From Candidatus Competibacteraceae bacterium (GTDB lineage: Bacteria; Pseudomonadota; Gammaproteobacteria; Competibacterales; Competibacteraceae): 64,000 nucleotides of DNA. Shown here piece after piece: positions 33,685 to 42,286 of this stretch. The notes under the pieces are model-generated. The model did not search any database. It saw only the letters and a list, made by a program, of their open reading frames with translations, and was not told where the DNA came from. The translations under genes and the position numbers were made by a program. Every line of letters begins with the position of its first letter. Position 1 is the stretch's first letter. The stretch lies in NCBI GenBank assembly GCA_016713505.1, contig JADJPA010000001.1, positions 744,001 to 808,000 of the forward strand, read 5' to 3'.

Positions 33685-34581
33685 TCATACCCTCTGGTTA
33701 TTGTCCGAGTCGGCGCGCAGCAGAGTTCCGTAACCCTCACGATAGCTCGGATAGCGGAAGCGGAAGCCGCTGGCTCGCAAGCGCGTGTTGCGGCAGCGTT
33801 TGCTGGCGCGCAGGCGCGCGGCGGCATCGCGACCCCCGGCACCGGGTTTCAAGGGAGACTCGGGAGCCGGCGGTGGTTCCGCTACACCGAGCTGGTGCGC
33901 CAACCAACCCAACACCTCATCCAACGGCGCCGGTTCGTCATCCACGGCGACGTATAACGGGTCCGCGTCCGTCAAACTGAGAAGGTGCTCCAGCACTCGG
34001 GCGCAGTCGTCGCGGTGAATGCGGTTGGTGTAGAGCGGAGGGCCGGCCGGTCGAATGGCGGTGCCCTCGCGCACGCTGTCGATCAGCCGGGTGCGGCCGG
34101 GACCGTAGATGCCCCCGAAGCGCACGGCGACCGCCGGCCAGGGGCTGCTCCACAGCAGTTCTTCGCCGGCGCGGATGCACCGCCCGCTAAAGCCGTCAGC
34201 CTCGGCCGGTGAGCCTTCGTCCACCGATTCGCCTCGGTGTTGCGCGTAGACCGACGTGCTGGAGCAAAACAACAGCCGTCGCGGTTGCTGGTTGCCTTTC
34301 TGTAGAGCGTGCAGCAAATTGCGAACTCCAGCGACGTAAGCCGCTTGGTACTGAGCTTCGCTGAAGCCAGCGGCGGCGGCGCTGTAAACGATGTAATCCA
34401 GGTTTGACGGCAATCGGCTCAGGGTGGCAGGATCGCCGAGATCGGCCGCCAGCGGTTGGATGCCGGGCGGCAGATCGGCGGGTTGGCGCTTCAAGCCCCA
34501 AACCTGATGTCCGGCCGCGTGCAGGTTCTTTCCCAAAACGGTCCCGACATCGCCGCAGCCGGCGATCAGAGTACGTGCCAT
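33685..34581 (-). CDS. NAD(P)-dependent epimerase/SDR protein, YeeZ-like
   Basis: 298 residues from the ATG at 34581, preceded by GAGGG at suitable distance (TTG 34599 and ATG 34596 are alternatives). The Rossmann start LIAGCGDVGTVLG, the LLFCSSTSVYAQH strand with the active-site Ser region, and AVRFGGIYGPGR match atypical short-chain dehydrogenases of the YeeZ group. The usual YxxxK appears altered (RCIRAGEELL), so classic epimerase chemistry is doubtful. The C-terminus has a basic segment ending FRYPSYREGYGTLL. Substrate unknown. Divergent from mutY. Confidence 0.8.
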   Translation of the reverse strand: MARTLIAGCGDVGTVLGKNLHAAGHQVWGLKRQPADLPPGIQPLAADLGDPATLSRLPSNLDYIVYSAAAAGFSEAQYQAAYVAGVRNLLHALQKGNQQPRRLLFCSSTSVYAQHRGESVDEGSPAEADGFSGRCIRAGEELLWSSPWPAVAVRFGGIYGPGRTRLIDSVREGTAIRPAGPPLYTNRIHRDDCARVLEHLLSLTDADPLYVAVDDEPAPLDEVLGWLAHQLGVAEPPPAPESPLKPGAGGRDAAARLRASKRCRNTRLRASGFRFRYPSYREGYGTLLRADSDNNQRV

Positions 34582-34635
34582 GCTCGAAACCCTCATCAAA
34601 CTGGATCGGTGCGCTAGAGCGGCGGAAGGTGACCG

Positions 34636-35700
34636 ATGACTCCGCTGGAGTTCGCCCGGCGCGTGCTAGCCTGGTTCGACGCGCACGGTCGCAAGGCGCT
34701 TCCCTGGAAAGAGAATCCCACGCCCTACCGGGTCTGGGTGTCGGAAATCATGCTCCAGCAGACTCAGGTCGCCACGGTGATGCCCTATTATCGGCGCTTT
34801 ATGGCGCGATTTCCCGATATTCGCACGCTGGCCGACGCGTCCTTGGATGAAGTGCTAGGCCTGTGGTCGGGGTTGGGTTACTACGCGCGCGGCCGTCACC
34901 TGCATCAAGCCGCGCGAATTATGCGGGATCAATACGGGGGCGAGATGCCCTCGGATATCGCCCAAGTGCAAGCGCTACCGGGCATCGGCCGTTCGACGGC
35001 GGGCGCGATTCTGGCCCTTGCCGGCGGCCAGCGCCAGCCGGTTCTGGATGGCAACGTCAAGCGCGTGCTGGCTCGGTTCGCGGCGGTGGACGGCTGGACG
35101 GGCCAAACGCGGGTTGCGGCGCGGTTGTGGGAATTGGCGGAGCGCTACACACCCATCGAGCGGGTGGCGGATTACACGCAGGCGATGATGGACCTCGGCG
35201 CTTTGATCTGTACGGCGCGCCGGCCGCTGTGCGGCGCCTGCCCGCTCGCGGAGGGCTGCCTGGCGCACAGCCAGGAGCGGGAAACTGCTTTTCCGAATCC
35301 GAAACCGCGTCGGGAGTTGCCGGTTCGCGCGACCCGGATGCTGTTGTTGCGCTCGGCCGACCGGGACGTGCTGCTGGAACGCCGGCCGCCGGCGGGCATC
35401 TGGGGTGGGCTGTGGAGTTTTCCCGAGTGTCCGCCCGAGGTCGAGATCGCGGACTGGTGCCGGCGGCGGCTGGGTTTGCAGGTGGCAATCGGGCGGTCGT
35501 GGACGGTGTTGCGGCATACCTTCAGCCATTTTCATCTCGACATCACCCCGGTGCCGGCGCTGGTGACCGACGCCGCCGGGGCCGTCATGGCGGGGGATCG
35601 CTTTGTCTGGTATAACAGTCAGGATTGCGAACGGCTTGGCATGGCGGCCCCGGTGAAAACCTTGCTGGCGGCGCTGACCGGTGACTTATTGAACGATTAG
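34636..35700 (+). CDS. mutY: A/G-specific adenine DNA glycosylase
   Basis: Removes adenine mispaired with 8-oxoguanine. The 354 residues hold the helix-hairpin-helix region LPGIGRSTAGAIL with the catalytic Asp following in VLDGNVKRVL, the 4Fe-4S loop C-x6-C-x2-C-x5-C (CTARRPLCGACPLAEGC), and a C-terminal NUDIX-like domain (about 230-350) with RRPPAGIWGGLWSFPE for 8-oxoG recognition. The early WVSEIMLQQTQV carries the conserved Glu. Ten bases separate it from yggX, the same pair as in E. coli. Confidence 0.97.
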   Translation: MTPLEFARRVLAWFDAHGRKALPWKENPTPYRVWVSEIMLQQTQVATVMPYYRRFMARFPDIRTLADASLDEVLGLWSGLGYYARGRHLHQAARIMRDQYGGEMPSDIAQVQALPGIGRSTAGAILALAGGQRQPVLDGNVKRVLARFAAVDGWTGQTRVAARLWELAERYTPIERVADYTQAMMDLGALICTARRPLCGACPLAEGCLAHSQERETAFPNPKPRRELPVRATRMLLLRSADRDVLLERRPPAGIWGGLWSFPECPPEVEIADWCRRRLGLQVAIGRSWTVLRHTFSHFHLDITPVPALVTDAAGAVMAGDRFVWYNSQDCERLGMAAPVKTLLAALTGDLLND

Positions 35701-35710
35701 GACTCTACTG

Positions 35711-35983
35711 ATGGCTCGATTGGTGAACTGTATCAAGCTCGGCGTCGAGGCCGAGGGCTTGGACCGGCCGCCTTACCCCGGCGAACTGGGCAAACGCATT
35801 TTCGAGAACGTGTCGAAGCAAGCGTGGCAACAGTGGTTGCGGCAACAGACCATGCTGATCAACGAATATCGGTTGACGCCGTTCGAACCCAAATCCCGTC
35901 AGTTTCTGGAAGATCAGATGACGCAGTTCTTTTTCGGAACGGGGGTCGCGCCGCCGGAGGGTTATGTTCCGCCCAAGGGCTGA
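35711..35983 (+). CDS. yggX: Oxidative damage protection protein YggX
   Basis: Small cytoplasmic protein (90 residues) that protects Fe-S clusters from oxidation and may traffic iron; in E. coli it is a SoxRS target. The sequence follows the family closely: LVNCIKLGVEAEGLDRPPYP with the conserved Cys7, then the ISKQAW-like VSKQAWQQWLRQQTMLINEY and the final FFFGTGVAPPEGYVPP. It lies directly after mutY, matching the E. coli mutY-yggX operon, and both serve oxidative-damage defence. Confidence 0.96.
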   Translation: MARLVNCIKLGVEAEGLDRPPYPGELGKRIFENVSKQAWQQWLRQQTMLINEYRLTPFEPKSRQFLEDQMTQFFFGTGVAPPEGYVPPKG

Positions 35984-35989
35984 GCGCGC

Positions 35990-36018
35990 TTGACGGAACC
36001 CGCGCGAGTTGTTTAAAT
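35990..36018 (+). promoter_or_regulatory. Sigma-70-type promoter for tRNA-Phe
   Basis: TTGACG (35990-35995) and TTAAAT (36013-36018) are separated by exactly 17 bases. The -10 is followed by a GC-rich discriminator (GCGCG), the feature that makes stable-RNA promoters growth-rate controlled. Transcription would start near 36025, about 20 bases before the tRNA. It lies just after the yggX stop. Confidence 0.75.
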
Positions 36019-36044
36019 GCGCGTCTTTCGCGCCACGCGATTCC

Positions 36045-36120
<76 letters not shown>

Positions 36121-36131
36121 CTTCATCAAGC

Positions 36132-36162
36132 AAGGGCTTGGATTGCTCCAAGCCCTTTTTTT
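36132..36162 (+). terminator. Rho-independent terminator after tRNA-Phe
   Basis: A perfect 11-bp stem (AAGGGCTTGGA at 36132-36142, loop TTGC, TCCAAGCCCTT at 36147-36157) runs into a T-tract ending at 36162. It starts 12 bases after the tRNA CCA and should end the tRNA transcript. The sequence AAGGGCTTGG...CCAAGCCCTT is a common bacterial terminator type. Confidence 0.92.
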
Positions 36163-36231
36163 GTCGGTTGTGCGGACGGTGATCGGCGAGTGCTGGAAAT
36201 CGTCGAGCGCGTGGAAAGTTGACCGCCGACT

Positions 36232-36621
36232 TCAGTTGTAGCGATAGCCGTAGTCGCCCCGCCAAGCATCATGGTCGTGGCGATTGCGTCGGGCGTATTC
36301 GTAGGCGCGGTGAAGCTCGTGGCGGTGCTGCTCGATCTGGTCATCCAAACGATCCAAACGGCCTCGTTCGAACCGTACCGTGGGCCAGTCTCTCCTGAGG
36401 CGCGCTTGGTTGTAAGTCCATTCCACGTGGCGCCGCTCCGCCATCTCTTGATGCAGTTTCTCCCGTAGGTACTGGATGCTCTCAAAGCGGTCGTGGCTTC
36501 TTGACCACCGCCGATCGGCGGGGGTTCCCCAATCATCGTCAGCGCTGCCATAGGCAAAGGCGGGTGCCGCCAATAAGGTGCTCAGTAGAGCGGCCGCGCT
36601 CAAAAGAAAGGTCTTTTTCAT
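36232..36621 (-). CDS. Small secreted protein of unknown function, His/Arg-rich
   Basis: 129 residues from the ATG at 36621 (a GTG directly before it is possible). A clear signal peptide (MKKTFLLSAAALLSTLLAAP, cleavage about residue 23, AFA) is followed by a highly charged helical protein rich in Arg, His, Asp and Tyr, ending DYGYRYN. It resembles small periplasmic stress or metal-associated proteins in composition only; no family was recognised. It is divergent from the YkgJ-type gene. Confidence 0.75.
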   Translation of the reverse strand: MKKTFLLSAAALLSTLLAAPAFAYGSADDDWGTPADRRWSRSHDRFESIQYLREKLHQEMAERRHVEWTYNQARLRRDWPTVRFERGRLDRLDDQIEQHRHELHRAYEYARRNRHDHDAWRGDYGYRYN

Positions 36622-36670
36622 CACGTCTATCCTCCAGGCGTTGGAAAGTCAAACAGGCGGGTGATGTCGA

Positions 36671-37627
36671 ATGATGATCGATCCCCGTCGTGAGGCCATT
36701 TTTACGGTAACGCGGCTGAAAAAAGGCTTAACGAGCTTCTTGAGCGAACAGGTTGCTCCCTGGGAAACTCGGTTAAAGACCAGAGCAATTCTGCAAGCAC
36801 TCCGGGATAAGTTGGCGCGAGCCGTGCACGATAATGCGCTATTGCCACCAGGAGAAACCGCGATGCCTTCCGAAATCGAAAATTCCAGCCAGTGGGTCAA
36901 TGCAGCCGCTGAATTGGTGATTGCCGGAAAAAAGCTGAAGGTGGAAATGCCCGTGCCGGCCGGGCCGGTTCGGCTGGGCGACATGCTGTCTTTTTTCCGC
37001 TATCTGACCGACTCGTTCGTCGCCTTGGCCGAGGACAACGCGCGGGCGGATGGAACCGTTGTCTCTTGCAAGAAAGGCTGTGGCGCGTGTTGTCGGCAAC
37101 TGGTGCCGGTCGCCGAAGTCGAAGCCCGCCATCTTGAGGAACTGATCGAGCGACTGCCCGAAGCTCGAAGGTCGGAAATACGGAATCGGTTCGAGCGCGC
37201 CCGCGAGCGTTTGCAAGCGGCGGGCCTGTTGGATGTCTTGCTCGAACCGGGCCAGATCGGTGAAGAAGCCATCGTACCGCTCGGCTTGGCTTATTTCGGT
37301 TTGGGAATCGCCTGCCCCTTTCTGGAGGATGAATCCTGCTCGATTCATGCCGAGCGACCCCTGGCTTGTCGTGAGTACCTGGTTGTTTCGCCCGCCGAAC
37401 ATTGCGCCAGTCCTAGCGCCGAATCGATCAAACCCGTGAAGTTGGTGGTGCATACCGCCAAGGCGCTCAGAGCGATGAATGCGGCCTGGAGCAGCCACGG
37501 CGTCCGTTGGTTGCCGTTGATTCTGAGCGTGAAGCGGGCGGAGGCCCACGCCGATACAACGCCGTTGCGTCCGGGAGTCGAGTGGGTGCGAGAGGCGTTC
37601 GCCCGCGTGACAGGCCGGCCGGTATGA
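36671..37627 (+). CDS. YkgJ-family cysteine cluster protein
   Basis: 318 residues. The zinc- or iron-binding cysteine pattern of this family is clear: SCKKGCGACC at about residues 134-143, then CPFLEDESCSIHAERPLACREY (read as CPFL, CSIH and ACREY) at about 216-237. The N-terminal about 120 residues are helical and not conserved in the basic family. The true role of YkgJ-type proteins is not established. An internal ATG at 36863 also has GGAGAAACC before it and could give a 254-residue form. Convergent with the endonuclease/exonuclease-type gene. Confidence 0.83.
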   Translation: MMIDPRREAIFTVTRLKKGLTSFLSEQVAPWETRLKTRAILQALRDKLARAVHDNALLPPGETAMPSEIENSSQWVNAAAELVIAGKKLKVEMPVPAGPVRLGDMLSFFRYLTDSFVALAEDNARADGTVVSCKKGCGACCRQLVPVAEVEARHLEELIERLPEARRSEIRNRFERARERLQAAGLLDVLLEPGQIGEEAIVPLGLAYFGLGIACPFLEDESCSIHAERPLACREYLVVSPAEHCASPSAESIKPVKLVVHTAKALRAMNAAWSSHGVRWLPLILSVKRAEAHADTTPLRPGVEWVREAFARVTGRPV

Positions 37628-37635
37628 CCGGGCGC

Positions 37636-38586
37636 TTATGTTGGGTCGGCAAAGGCGGGGAGCAGCGCCAAGACCGGATCATGATCGCTGGCCGGTTCCG
37701 GTCCGTGGGGCGCGCTATCGCTGTTGGGGTGAGGGATGCGCGCTACCGCGCCGCCGCGCAGGGCCGGACTGACTAGAATATGGTCCAGCGCCTGCGGTTG
37801 GCCGCCGTGACGGCGGGTGTAACACTGCCCGCGCGGCCGGTCGTCCAGCAGATTGTGAAACCGTTCGCCCTTGAGCAACTTGAGCGTCTTGGAGCCCGGT
37901 ACGTCGTTGAGATCGCCCAGGATGACGATAGCGGCTTGAGGGTCGCAAGCCAGTAGATCGGCGGCGAACTGCTGGACGATCTCGGCTTGGACGTGACGCT
38001 GCTTTTTGGCATAGTCCTCTTCGCGGCGGTTGAGCGCGCGCATGGACTTGAAATGGCAAGCGATCACGAACAAACGTCGCCCGGCGATCTCGAACTCCGC
38101 CGCCAACGCCTTGCGGCTGGGTGCCCAATGGCAGCGGCTGTCGCCCGCAAAGGCGGGGTGGGCGGGTGCGATGCGGCCAGGATTGAGCGTCAGACTGGGG
38201 CCGTCGCTGCTGAAACGAATGCCGTTGCTAGCCTCCGGACCAGCGTTGCCCCGGTCGGAGAAACGTACTCGCGCCGGATCGAACAGCAGCCCGACGCGGA
38301 TGTTGGCGCCGGCCATGCCGCCGTCGCGGTCGGCCAACGGGGGAATTTCCCGGTACGCATAGCCCGGTCCACCGGCGTCGGTCACCGCCTCAATCAGCGC
38401 CTGATAGGTGGCATCGGCTGGAACCGGCGCTCCTGCTGGGCCGGCGCTTTCTTGCATGATTTCCTGAAGGGCCAAAATGGCCGGTCCGGCCAATTCGTGG
38501 GCGATCAGAGCACCCAGGCGTTGGCGGCGGGTTGGCGGGGCGGTCGCACTCAGATTGCAGAGGTTGAAAGTAGCGATGGACAGCAT
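37636..38586 (-). CDS. Endonuclease/exonuclease/phosphatase family protein
   Basis: 316 residues from the ATG at 38586 (an upstream start at 38607 adds seven). The fold's metal and catalytic residues are visible: ATFNLCNL (Asn), LALQEIM (Glu), ACHFKSM (His), VILGDLNDVPGS (Asp/Asn) and the terminal SDHDPVLALL (Asp-His pair). The family covers DNA repair nucleases, sphingomyelinases and phosphatases; no signal peptide is seen, so a cytoplasmic nuclease or phosphodiesterase is likeliest. Substrate cannot be told. Confidence 0.88.
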   Translation of the reverse strand: MLSIATFNLCNLSATAPPTRRQRLGALIAHELAGPAILALQEIMQESAGPAGAPVPADATYQALIEAVTDAGGPGYAYREIPPLADRDGGMAGANIRVGLLFDPARVRFSDRGNAGPEASNGIRFSSDGPSLTLNPGRIAPAHPAFAGDSRCHWAPSRKALAAEFEIAGRRLFVIACHFKSMRALNRREEDYAKKQRHVQAEIVQQFAADLLACDPQAAIVILGDLNDVPGSKTLKLLKGERFHNLLDDRPRGQCYTRRHGGQPQALDHILVSPALRGGAVARIPHPNSDSAPHGPEPASDHDPVLALLPAFADPT

Positions 38587-38678
38587 GGTGGTTTCTCGTG
38601 ACGGCATCCATCAAGAGTATCGCGAAACCGCGCGCTTCGCTGCCGCGCCGTGCGCGGCGCGGCTGAATCCGCCCCGGC

Positions 38679-40052
38679 TCAGCCGCCGTTGGCCTGGAAG
38701 CGCAGGCGCGCTTGCACCAATGCGCCCCCGAGCGCGCCACGACTGATGTCCAGCCGGCCGTAGTAGACCTCTTCCACCAAATCCCGCACCACGGCCAAGC
38801 CGATGCCTTGACCGGCGACCGTGGGATCGGCGCGCTGGCCGCGGCCGAGCAGCAGCGGCGCTTGGTCGGCGGCGATGCCGGGTCCGTCGTCTTCGACCTC
38901 CACCACCAGTTCCGTTCGACCGTCGCGATCGACGGGATAAGCGCGCAACATCACCTGTCGCCGGCACCACTTGCAGGCGTTGTCCGCCAGATTGCCGATA
39001 ATCTCCAGCAAATCGCCTTCGTCGCCGTAAAACATGGTCGACGCCGCCACCTCGCTGCTCAAGCGCAGCGAACGGCTGGCATAAACTTTGGCCAGCGAAT
39101 CCTGAATCTTACGGGCGATGGGCGCGACTGGCAGCGGGGCGCTGAGCGCGATCCGACCCGAAGCGGCGGCGCGCTGCAATTGATAATCCACCGTGCGATT
39201 CATCCGCTCCACCTGTTCGCCCAAGGTCTGTTGCAGCTCATCGAGAGCAACCCGGTTTTCCAGGGTGCCGCGCAGGACGGCCAACGGCGTTTTCAAGCTG
39301 TGGGCCAAATCGGCCAAGGCGTTGCGGTAGCGCTCCAGCCGAGCGTGACTCTGCCGGAGCAGCGCGTTCAGATTGGCGGTGAGCGGCAGCAGCTCGTCAG
39401 GATAGCCACCGCTCAATTCGGCCCGCTGGCCGGTCTCGATATCCTTGACTTCGGTGGCCACCCGCCGCAGCGGCTTCAAGCTCCAGCGCAAGATCAAGCC
39501 TTGCACCGCCAACAGCACGCCGGTGGCGGCCAGCAGCCAACCCCACAAGCCTTGGCGGAAGCTCCAAAGCTGGTCGAGATATTCACCCTGGGTTTCAGCC
39601 ACTCGAAAGGTGTAAGTCTGGTATTGGTTGGGGTTAATTTCCCAGTTGACCGTAAAGGCCAAGATGAACAAGGGTGAACCGTCGGTTGCTTCCAGCAGCG
39701 CGAATTGCGTTTCGCCGGCGTTGCGCACCGCCGGGAAGAACGGCAGCGCCTGTCCGAGCAGCGAGGGCGAACGCCAGATCAAATTGCCCTGGCTGTCCAT
39801 CACATCCGCGTACAGACCGGAATCCGGGGTGGAAAAGCGGGCTTCGGTCAAGGTTTGGGGCAACGTGAGGCGCTTGAAGGCGTCCAGCTCGGCCGCGCCC
39901 AGCAACATGTGGACTTGCGCTTGCAGGCGGTTCTGAACGGAGGTCAGCGCGGTGTCGCGGAACGCGCCATCCAGGGTCAGTCCGGTCAGACCGAGGAAGG
40001 CGGCCAGCACCACGCTGGCGGCGACGAGCAGCCGGCCCCGGAGAGAATGCAT
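38679..40052 (-). CDS. PhoQ-like sensor histidine kinase
   Basis: 457 residues: TM1 (about 6-26), a periplasmic sensor of about 140 residues, TM2 (about 168-190), HAMP, a dimerisation helix with LADLAHSLKTPLAVLRG (phospho-His about residue 250), and the ATP-binding domain with NLADNACKW (N-box) and VEDDGPGI and GQGIGLAVV boxes. The AHSLKTPL form of the H-box is typical of the PhoQ branch. The start lies seven bases after the stop of the response regulator gene, in one operon with it. Confidence 0.92.
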   Translation of the reverse strand: MHSLRGRLLVAASVVLAAFLGLTGLTLDGAFRDTALTSVQNRLQAQVHMLLGAAELDAFKRLTLPQTLTEARFSTPDSGLYADVMDSQGNLIWRSPSLLGQALPFFPAVRNAGETQFALLEATDGSPLFILAFTVNWEINPNQYQTYTFRVAETQGEYLDQLWSFRQGLWGWLLAATGVLLAVQGLILRWSLKPLRRVATEVKDIETGQRAELSGGYPDELLPLTANLNALLRQSHARLERYRNALADLAHSLKTPLAVLRGTLENRVALDELQQTLGEQVERMNRTVDYQLQRAAASGRIALSAPLPVAPIARKIQDSLAKVYASRSLRLSSEVAASTMFYGDEGDLLEIIGNLADNACKWCRRQVMLRAYPVDRDGRTELVVEVEDDGPGIAADQAPLLLGRGQRADPTVAGQGIGLAVVRDLVEEVYYGRLDISRGALGGALVQARLRFQANGG

Positions 40053-40058
40053 CGACGC

Positions 40059-40742
40059 TCAGCCAGCGGAACGTTCCAACCGGAAGCGATAACCGCGACC
40101 CCGCAAGGTTTCGATGGGGTTGAGCGTGCGCTCGGGGTCCAGTTTGCGGCGCAGCCGACCGACCAGCACCTCCAGCACGTTGCTGTCGCGGTCTTCGTCT
40201 TCCTGATACAGGTGTTCAGTCAGCTCGGTCTTGGAAATGACCGTGCCGGCGTGCAGCATCAGATACTCCAGCAACTTGTACTCGTAAGCGGTCAATTCGA
40301 CCGGTTGGCCGACCAAAGTGACCTGCTGGGCGCCGGTGTCCAGGGCGATCGGCCCGCAGGACAGCACCGCCTGAGTCCAGCCGCCGGTGCGCCGGATCAA
40401 GGCGCGCAGCCGCGCCAGCAATTCTTCCATGTAGAAGGGCTTGACCAGATAATCGTCAGCGCCCGCTTCCAGCCCTTCGACCTTATCTTGCCAGCGCCCG
40501 CGCGCGGTCAGGATCAGGATCGGAAAGCGCCGCCCCGCCGCCCGCCATTGCCGGATGACGTCGATGCCCGACACATCCGGTAGTCCCAAGTCCACCACGG
40601 CGGCGTCCAACGGATATTCCTGACCCAGATACAGGCCGCCGCGGCCGTCCGAGGCCGTATCGACCGCATAGCCCTGCTCGCGCAGTTGGGCGGTCACCCG
40701 CTCCAGCAAAGGTGCTTCGTCTTCGATGATCAGGATGCGCAT
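40059..40742 (-). CDS. PhoP-like OmpR-family response regulator
   Basis: 227 residues: receiver domain (about 1-115) with acidic pocket EDE (8-10 region), phospho-acceptor Asp51 in VVDLGLP, Thr in LTARGRW and Lys in LVKPF; then a winged-helix DNA-binding domain (about 125-222) ending ETLRGRGYRFRLE. The ATG at 40742 is used since it begins at the conserved MRILIIEDE; a TTG at 40775 would add eleven residues overlapping the PepSY gene. Pairs with the adjacent PhoQ-like kinase; candidate targets are the divergent genes next door. Confidence 0.95.
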   Translation of the reverse strand: MRILIIEDEAPLLERVTAQLREQGYAVDTASDGRGGLYLGQEYPLDAAVVDLGLPDVSGIDVIRQWRAAGRRFPILILTARGRWQDKVEGLEAGADDYLVKPFYMEELLARLRALIRRTGGWTQAVLSCGPIALDTGAQQVTLVGQPVELTAYEYKLLEYLMLHAGTVISKTELTEHLYQEDEDRDSNVLEVLVGRLRRKLDPERTLNPIETLRGRGYRFRLERSAG

Positions 40743-40771
40743 AAGGGTTGTCCGCGCCGGCGTTGGATCGC

Positions 40772-41107
40772 TCAATCCCGCATTCGGCCGCTGTCGGAAT
40801 CGTAGTGAAAATTGCGGACCCGTCCGTCGGGTTGCAGGATGCGGACCCGGTAACCCGGCCGGCCGTCGCGATCCAAGCCTTGCACGCCCAGCACCCGACC
40901 GCCGGTGGCCTCGCGCGCGGCGTTGGCGGCGCGGTCTGGATCGGCGAACTGGCGAGGAGGCGGGCGAAATTCCCGACCGCGCGGCGGTTCGCCGTAATCA
41001 CCACCCCGATTGCGCCAAAACCCTTGCGCCTGCACGCCGCTGGCGACCAGCAAGCCGGCCAGCGCCAGCAACGCCAGACCTCGTGATCGCTGAACCTTGT
41101 CGGACAT
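40772..41107 (-). CDS. Secreted PepSY-domain protein
   Basis: 111 residues with a signal peptide (cleavage about residue 28, VQA) and a C-terminal PepSY unit: ANAAREATGGRVLGVQGLDRDGRPGYRVRILQ pattern (seen at about 60-92) and a FHYDSDSGRM end. Small PepSY proteins are often encoded next to PhoP/PhoQ-type systems, where they may bind or inhibit the sensor. Here it is the first gene of the apparent PepSY-regulator-kinase operon, 29 bases before the regulator. Confidence 0.88.
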   Translation of the reverse strand: MSDKVQRSRGLALLALAGLLVASGVQAQGFWRNRGGDYGEPPRGREFRPPPRQFADPDRAANAAREATGGRVLGVQGLDRDGRPGYRVRILQPDGRVRNFHYDSDSGRMRD

Positions 41108-41188
41108 GGTGGAAGGCTTCCAGGTAAAAGCGATGGATGGAATGAGCTTATAGCGTAGCGAGTTAAGGATGAATCAGCACTGAACCAT

Positions 41189-41249
41189 CAACCGGTTGCT
41201 TCGGTGGCTCGATAAGGTGTAAACCGAACTCTATTCAGTATGGATTCAG
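41189..41249 (+). promoter_or_regulatory. Candidate OmpR/PhoP-type direct-repeat box between divergent genes
   Basis: TTCAG at 41234-41238 and 41245-41249 form a direct repeat TTCAG-N6-TTCAG with 11-base periodicity, the layout OmpR-family regulators bind (compare CreB, TTCAC-N6-TTCAC). Upstream is a 10-bp palindrome CAACCGGTTG (41189-41198). Both lie in the 233-base gap between the PepSY/regulator operon and the 41341 gene, so autoregulation by the PhoP-like protein is plausible. Binding is inferred only. Confidence 0.4.
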
Positions 41250-41340
41250 CCGGCCGCTTCTAGGCTGAGTCACACTGACCAACGATATAGAAAGTAACGC
41301 CCCAAGAAAAGAATTGATCGAGCACATGAGAGTGAATTCC

Positions 41341-42177
41341 ATGAAAAGATGGCAAGCAGGATGGATGGCGCTGCTGGTCGCGCTGGCCCCGATCACGGTT
41401 TCGGCGCAGCGCTCGGCGGTCGATGGTGTGGAGGTCGAAGTGATCGGTGATCATGGCGGTGCCCTTGCGGAATATCCGCTGCGGCGCGATGAGCGGCCGG
41501 GTGTTTATAAGGCGTACCTGGAGGCCAAACGCGGCCAGAAGTATTCGATCCGGCTGCGCAATCGCACGGACCGGCGCATCGGCGTGGTGGTCGCGGTGGA
41601 CGGCCGCAACATCGTGTCCGGCGCGCGTTCCGAACTCCAGCCGGACGAGCGGATGTACGTGCTCGGGCCTTATCAGCAGGAAACCTACGAGGGCTGGCGG
41701 ACCGGCAAGAACCGGATCAACCGCTTCTATTTCACCGACGCCGGCGATTCCTATGCGGGTTCGTGGGGCGACTATTCCGCCATGGGAGTGATCGCGGTGG
41801 CGGCGTTTCGGGAGGTCGCGCCGCGCTGGGAGCGCGAAGGCGACCGCTACGGCACCCAACGCGGCTCCGCGCCGCCAACGGCCGAATCAGCCCCTTCCGC
41901 CGGCGCCGCCCGCAAGAGCCCGGAACCGGGTACCGGCTACGGCGAAACCGAATGGTCTCCGTCCAGGCAGGTGGAATTCACCCCCGAGCGGCGGCCGTTT
42001 TCCCAGTTTTTCATCAAGTATGCGTGGCGTGACACCCTGTGCCGTCAGGGGGTGATCGACTGCGCCCAGACCGATCGCCGGCCGCCCCGCAACCGCTTCT
42101 GGGACGAGCGGGATGATCGCTTCGCCCCGCCGCCCCCTCGCCGCGAGCGTTACGACGACCGAGAGCAGTGGCGGTAG
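41341..42177 (+). CDS. Secreted protein of unknown function
   Basis: 278 residues from the ATG at 41341 (a start at 41314 would add nine). Signal peptide with cleavage about residue 22 (VSA). The central region (about 28-150) is a beta-rich domain with YLEAKRGQKYSIRLRNRTDR, VVVAVDGRNIVSG and a YVLGPYQQETYEGWR stretch, a pattern seen in uncharacterised bacterial proteins that bind no known ligand. The C-terminus is low-complexity, rich in Arg, Pro and Asp. It is divergent from the PhoP/Q-like operon and may be under its control. Confidence 0.8.
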   Translation: MKRWQAGWMALLVALAPITVSAQRSAVDGVEVEVIGDHGGALAEYPLRRDERPGVYKAYLEAKRGQKYSIRLRNRTDRRIGVVVAVDGRNIVSGARSELQPDERMYVLGPYQQETYEGWRTGKNRINRFYFTDAGDSYAGSWGDYSAMGVIAVAAFREVAPRWEREGDRYGTQRGSAPPTAESAPSAGAARKSPEPGTGYGETEWSPSRQVEFTPERRPFSQFFIKYAWRDTLCRQGVIDCAQTDRRPPRNRFWDERDDRFAPPPPRRERYDDREQWR

Positions 42178-42210
42178 CGCGCCGTAAAGAGCGATAGGGT
42201 TCGCGCTGAA

Positions 42211-42241
42211 AATCGCCCTCCCAAGCGTCGGGAGGGCGATT
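42211..42241. terminator. Bidirectional hairpin between convergent genes
   Basis: A perfect 12-bp inverted repeat (AATCGCCCTCCC at 42211-42222 and its complement at 42230-42241, loop 42223-42229) lies between the secreted-protein gene and the sheath-like gene, which face each other. Only short T runs follow on either strand, so termination may be weak. GC-rich stems like this are usual between convergent genes. Confidence 0.55.
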
Positions 42242-42286
42242 CACTGGAATTAGCGCCCGCTTCCGGTCTTCCCGGCAAATTCCCGC

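Noticed and set aside
41260..41859. Minus-strand frame opposite the secreted protein at 41341
   Set aside because: The plus-strand product has a signal peptide and natural composition; the minus product does not.
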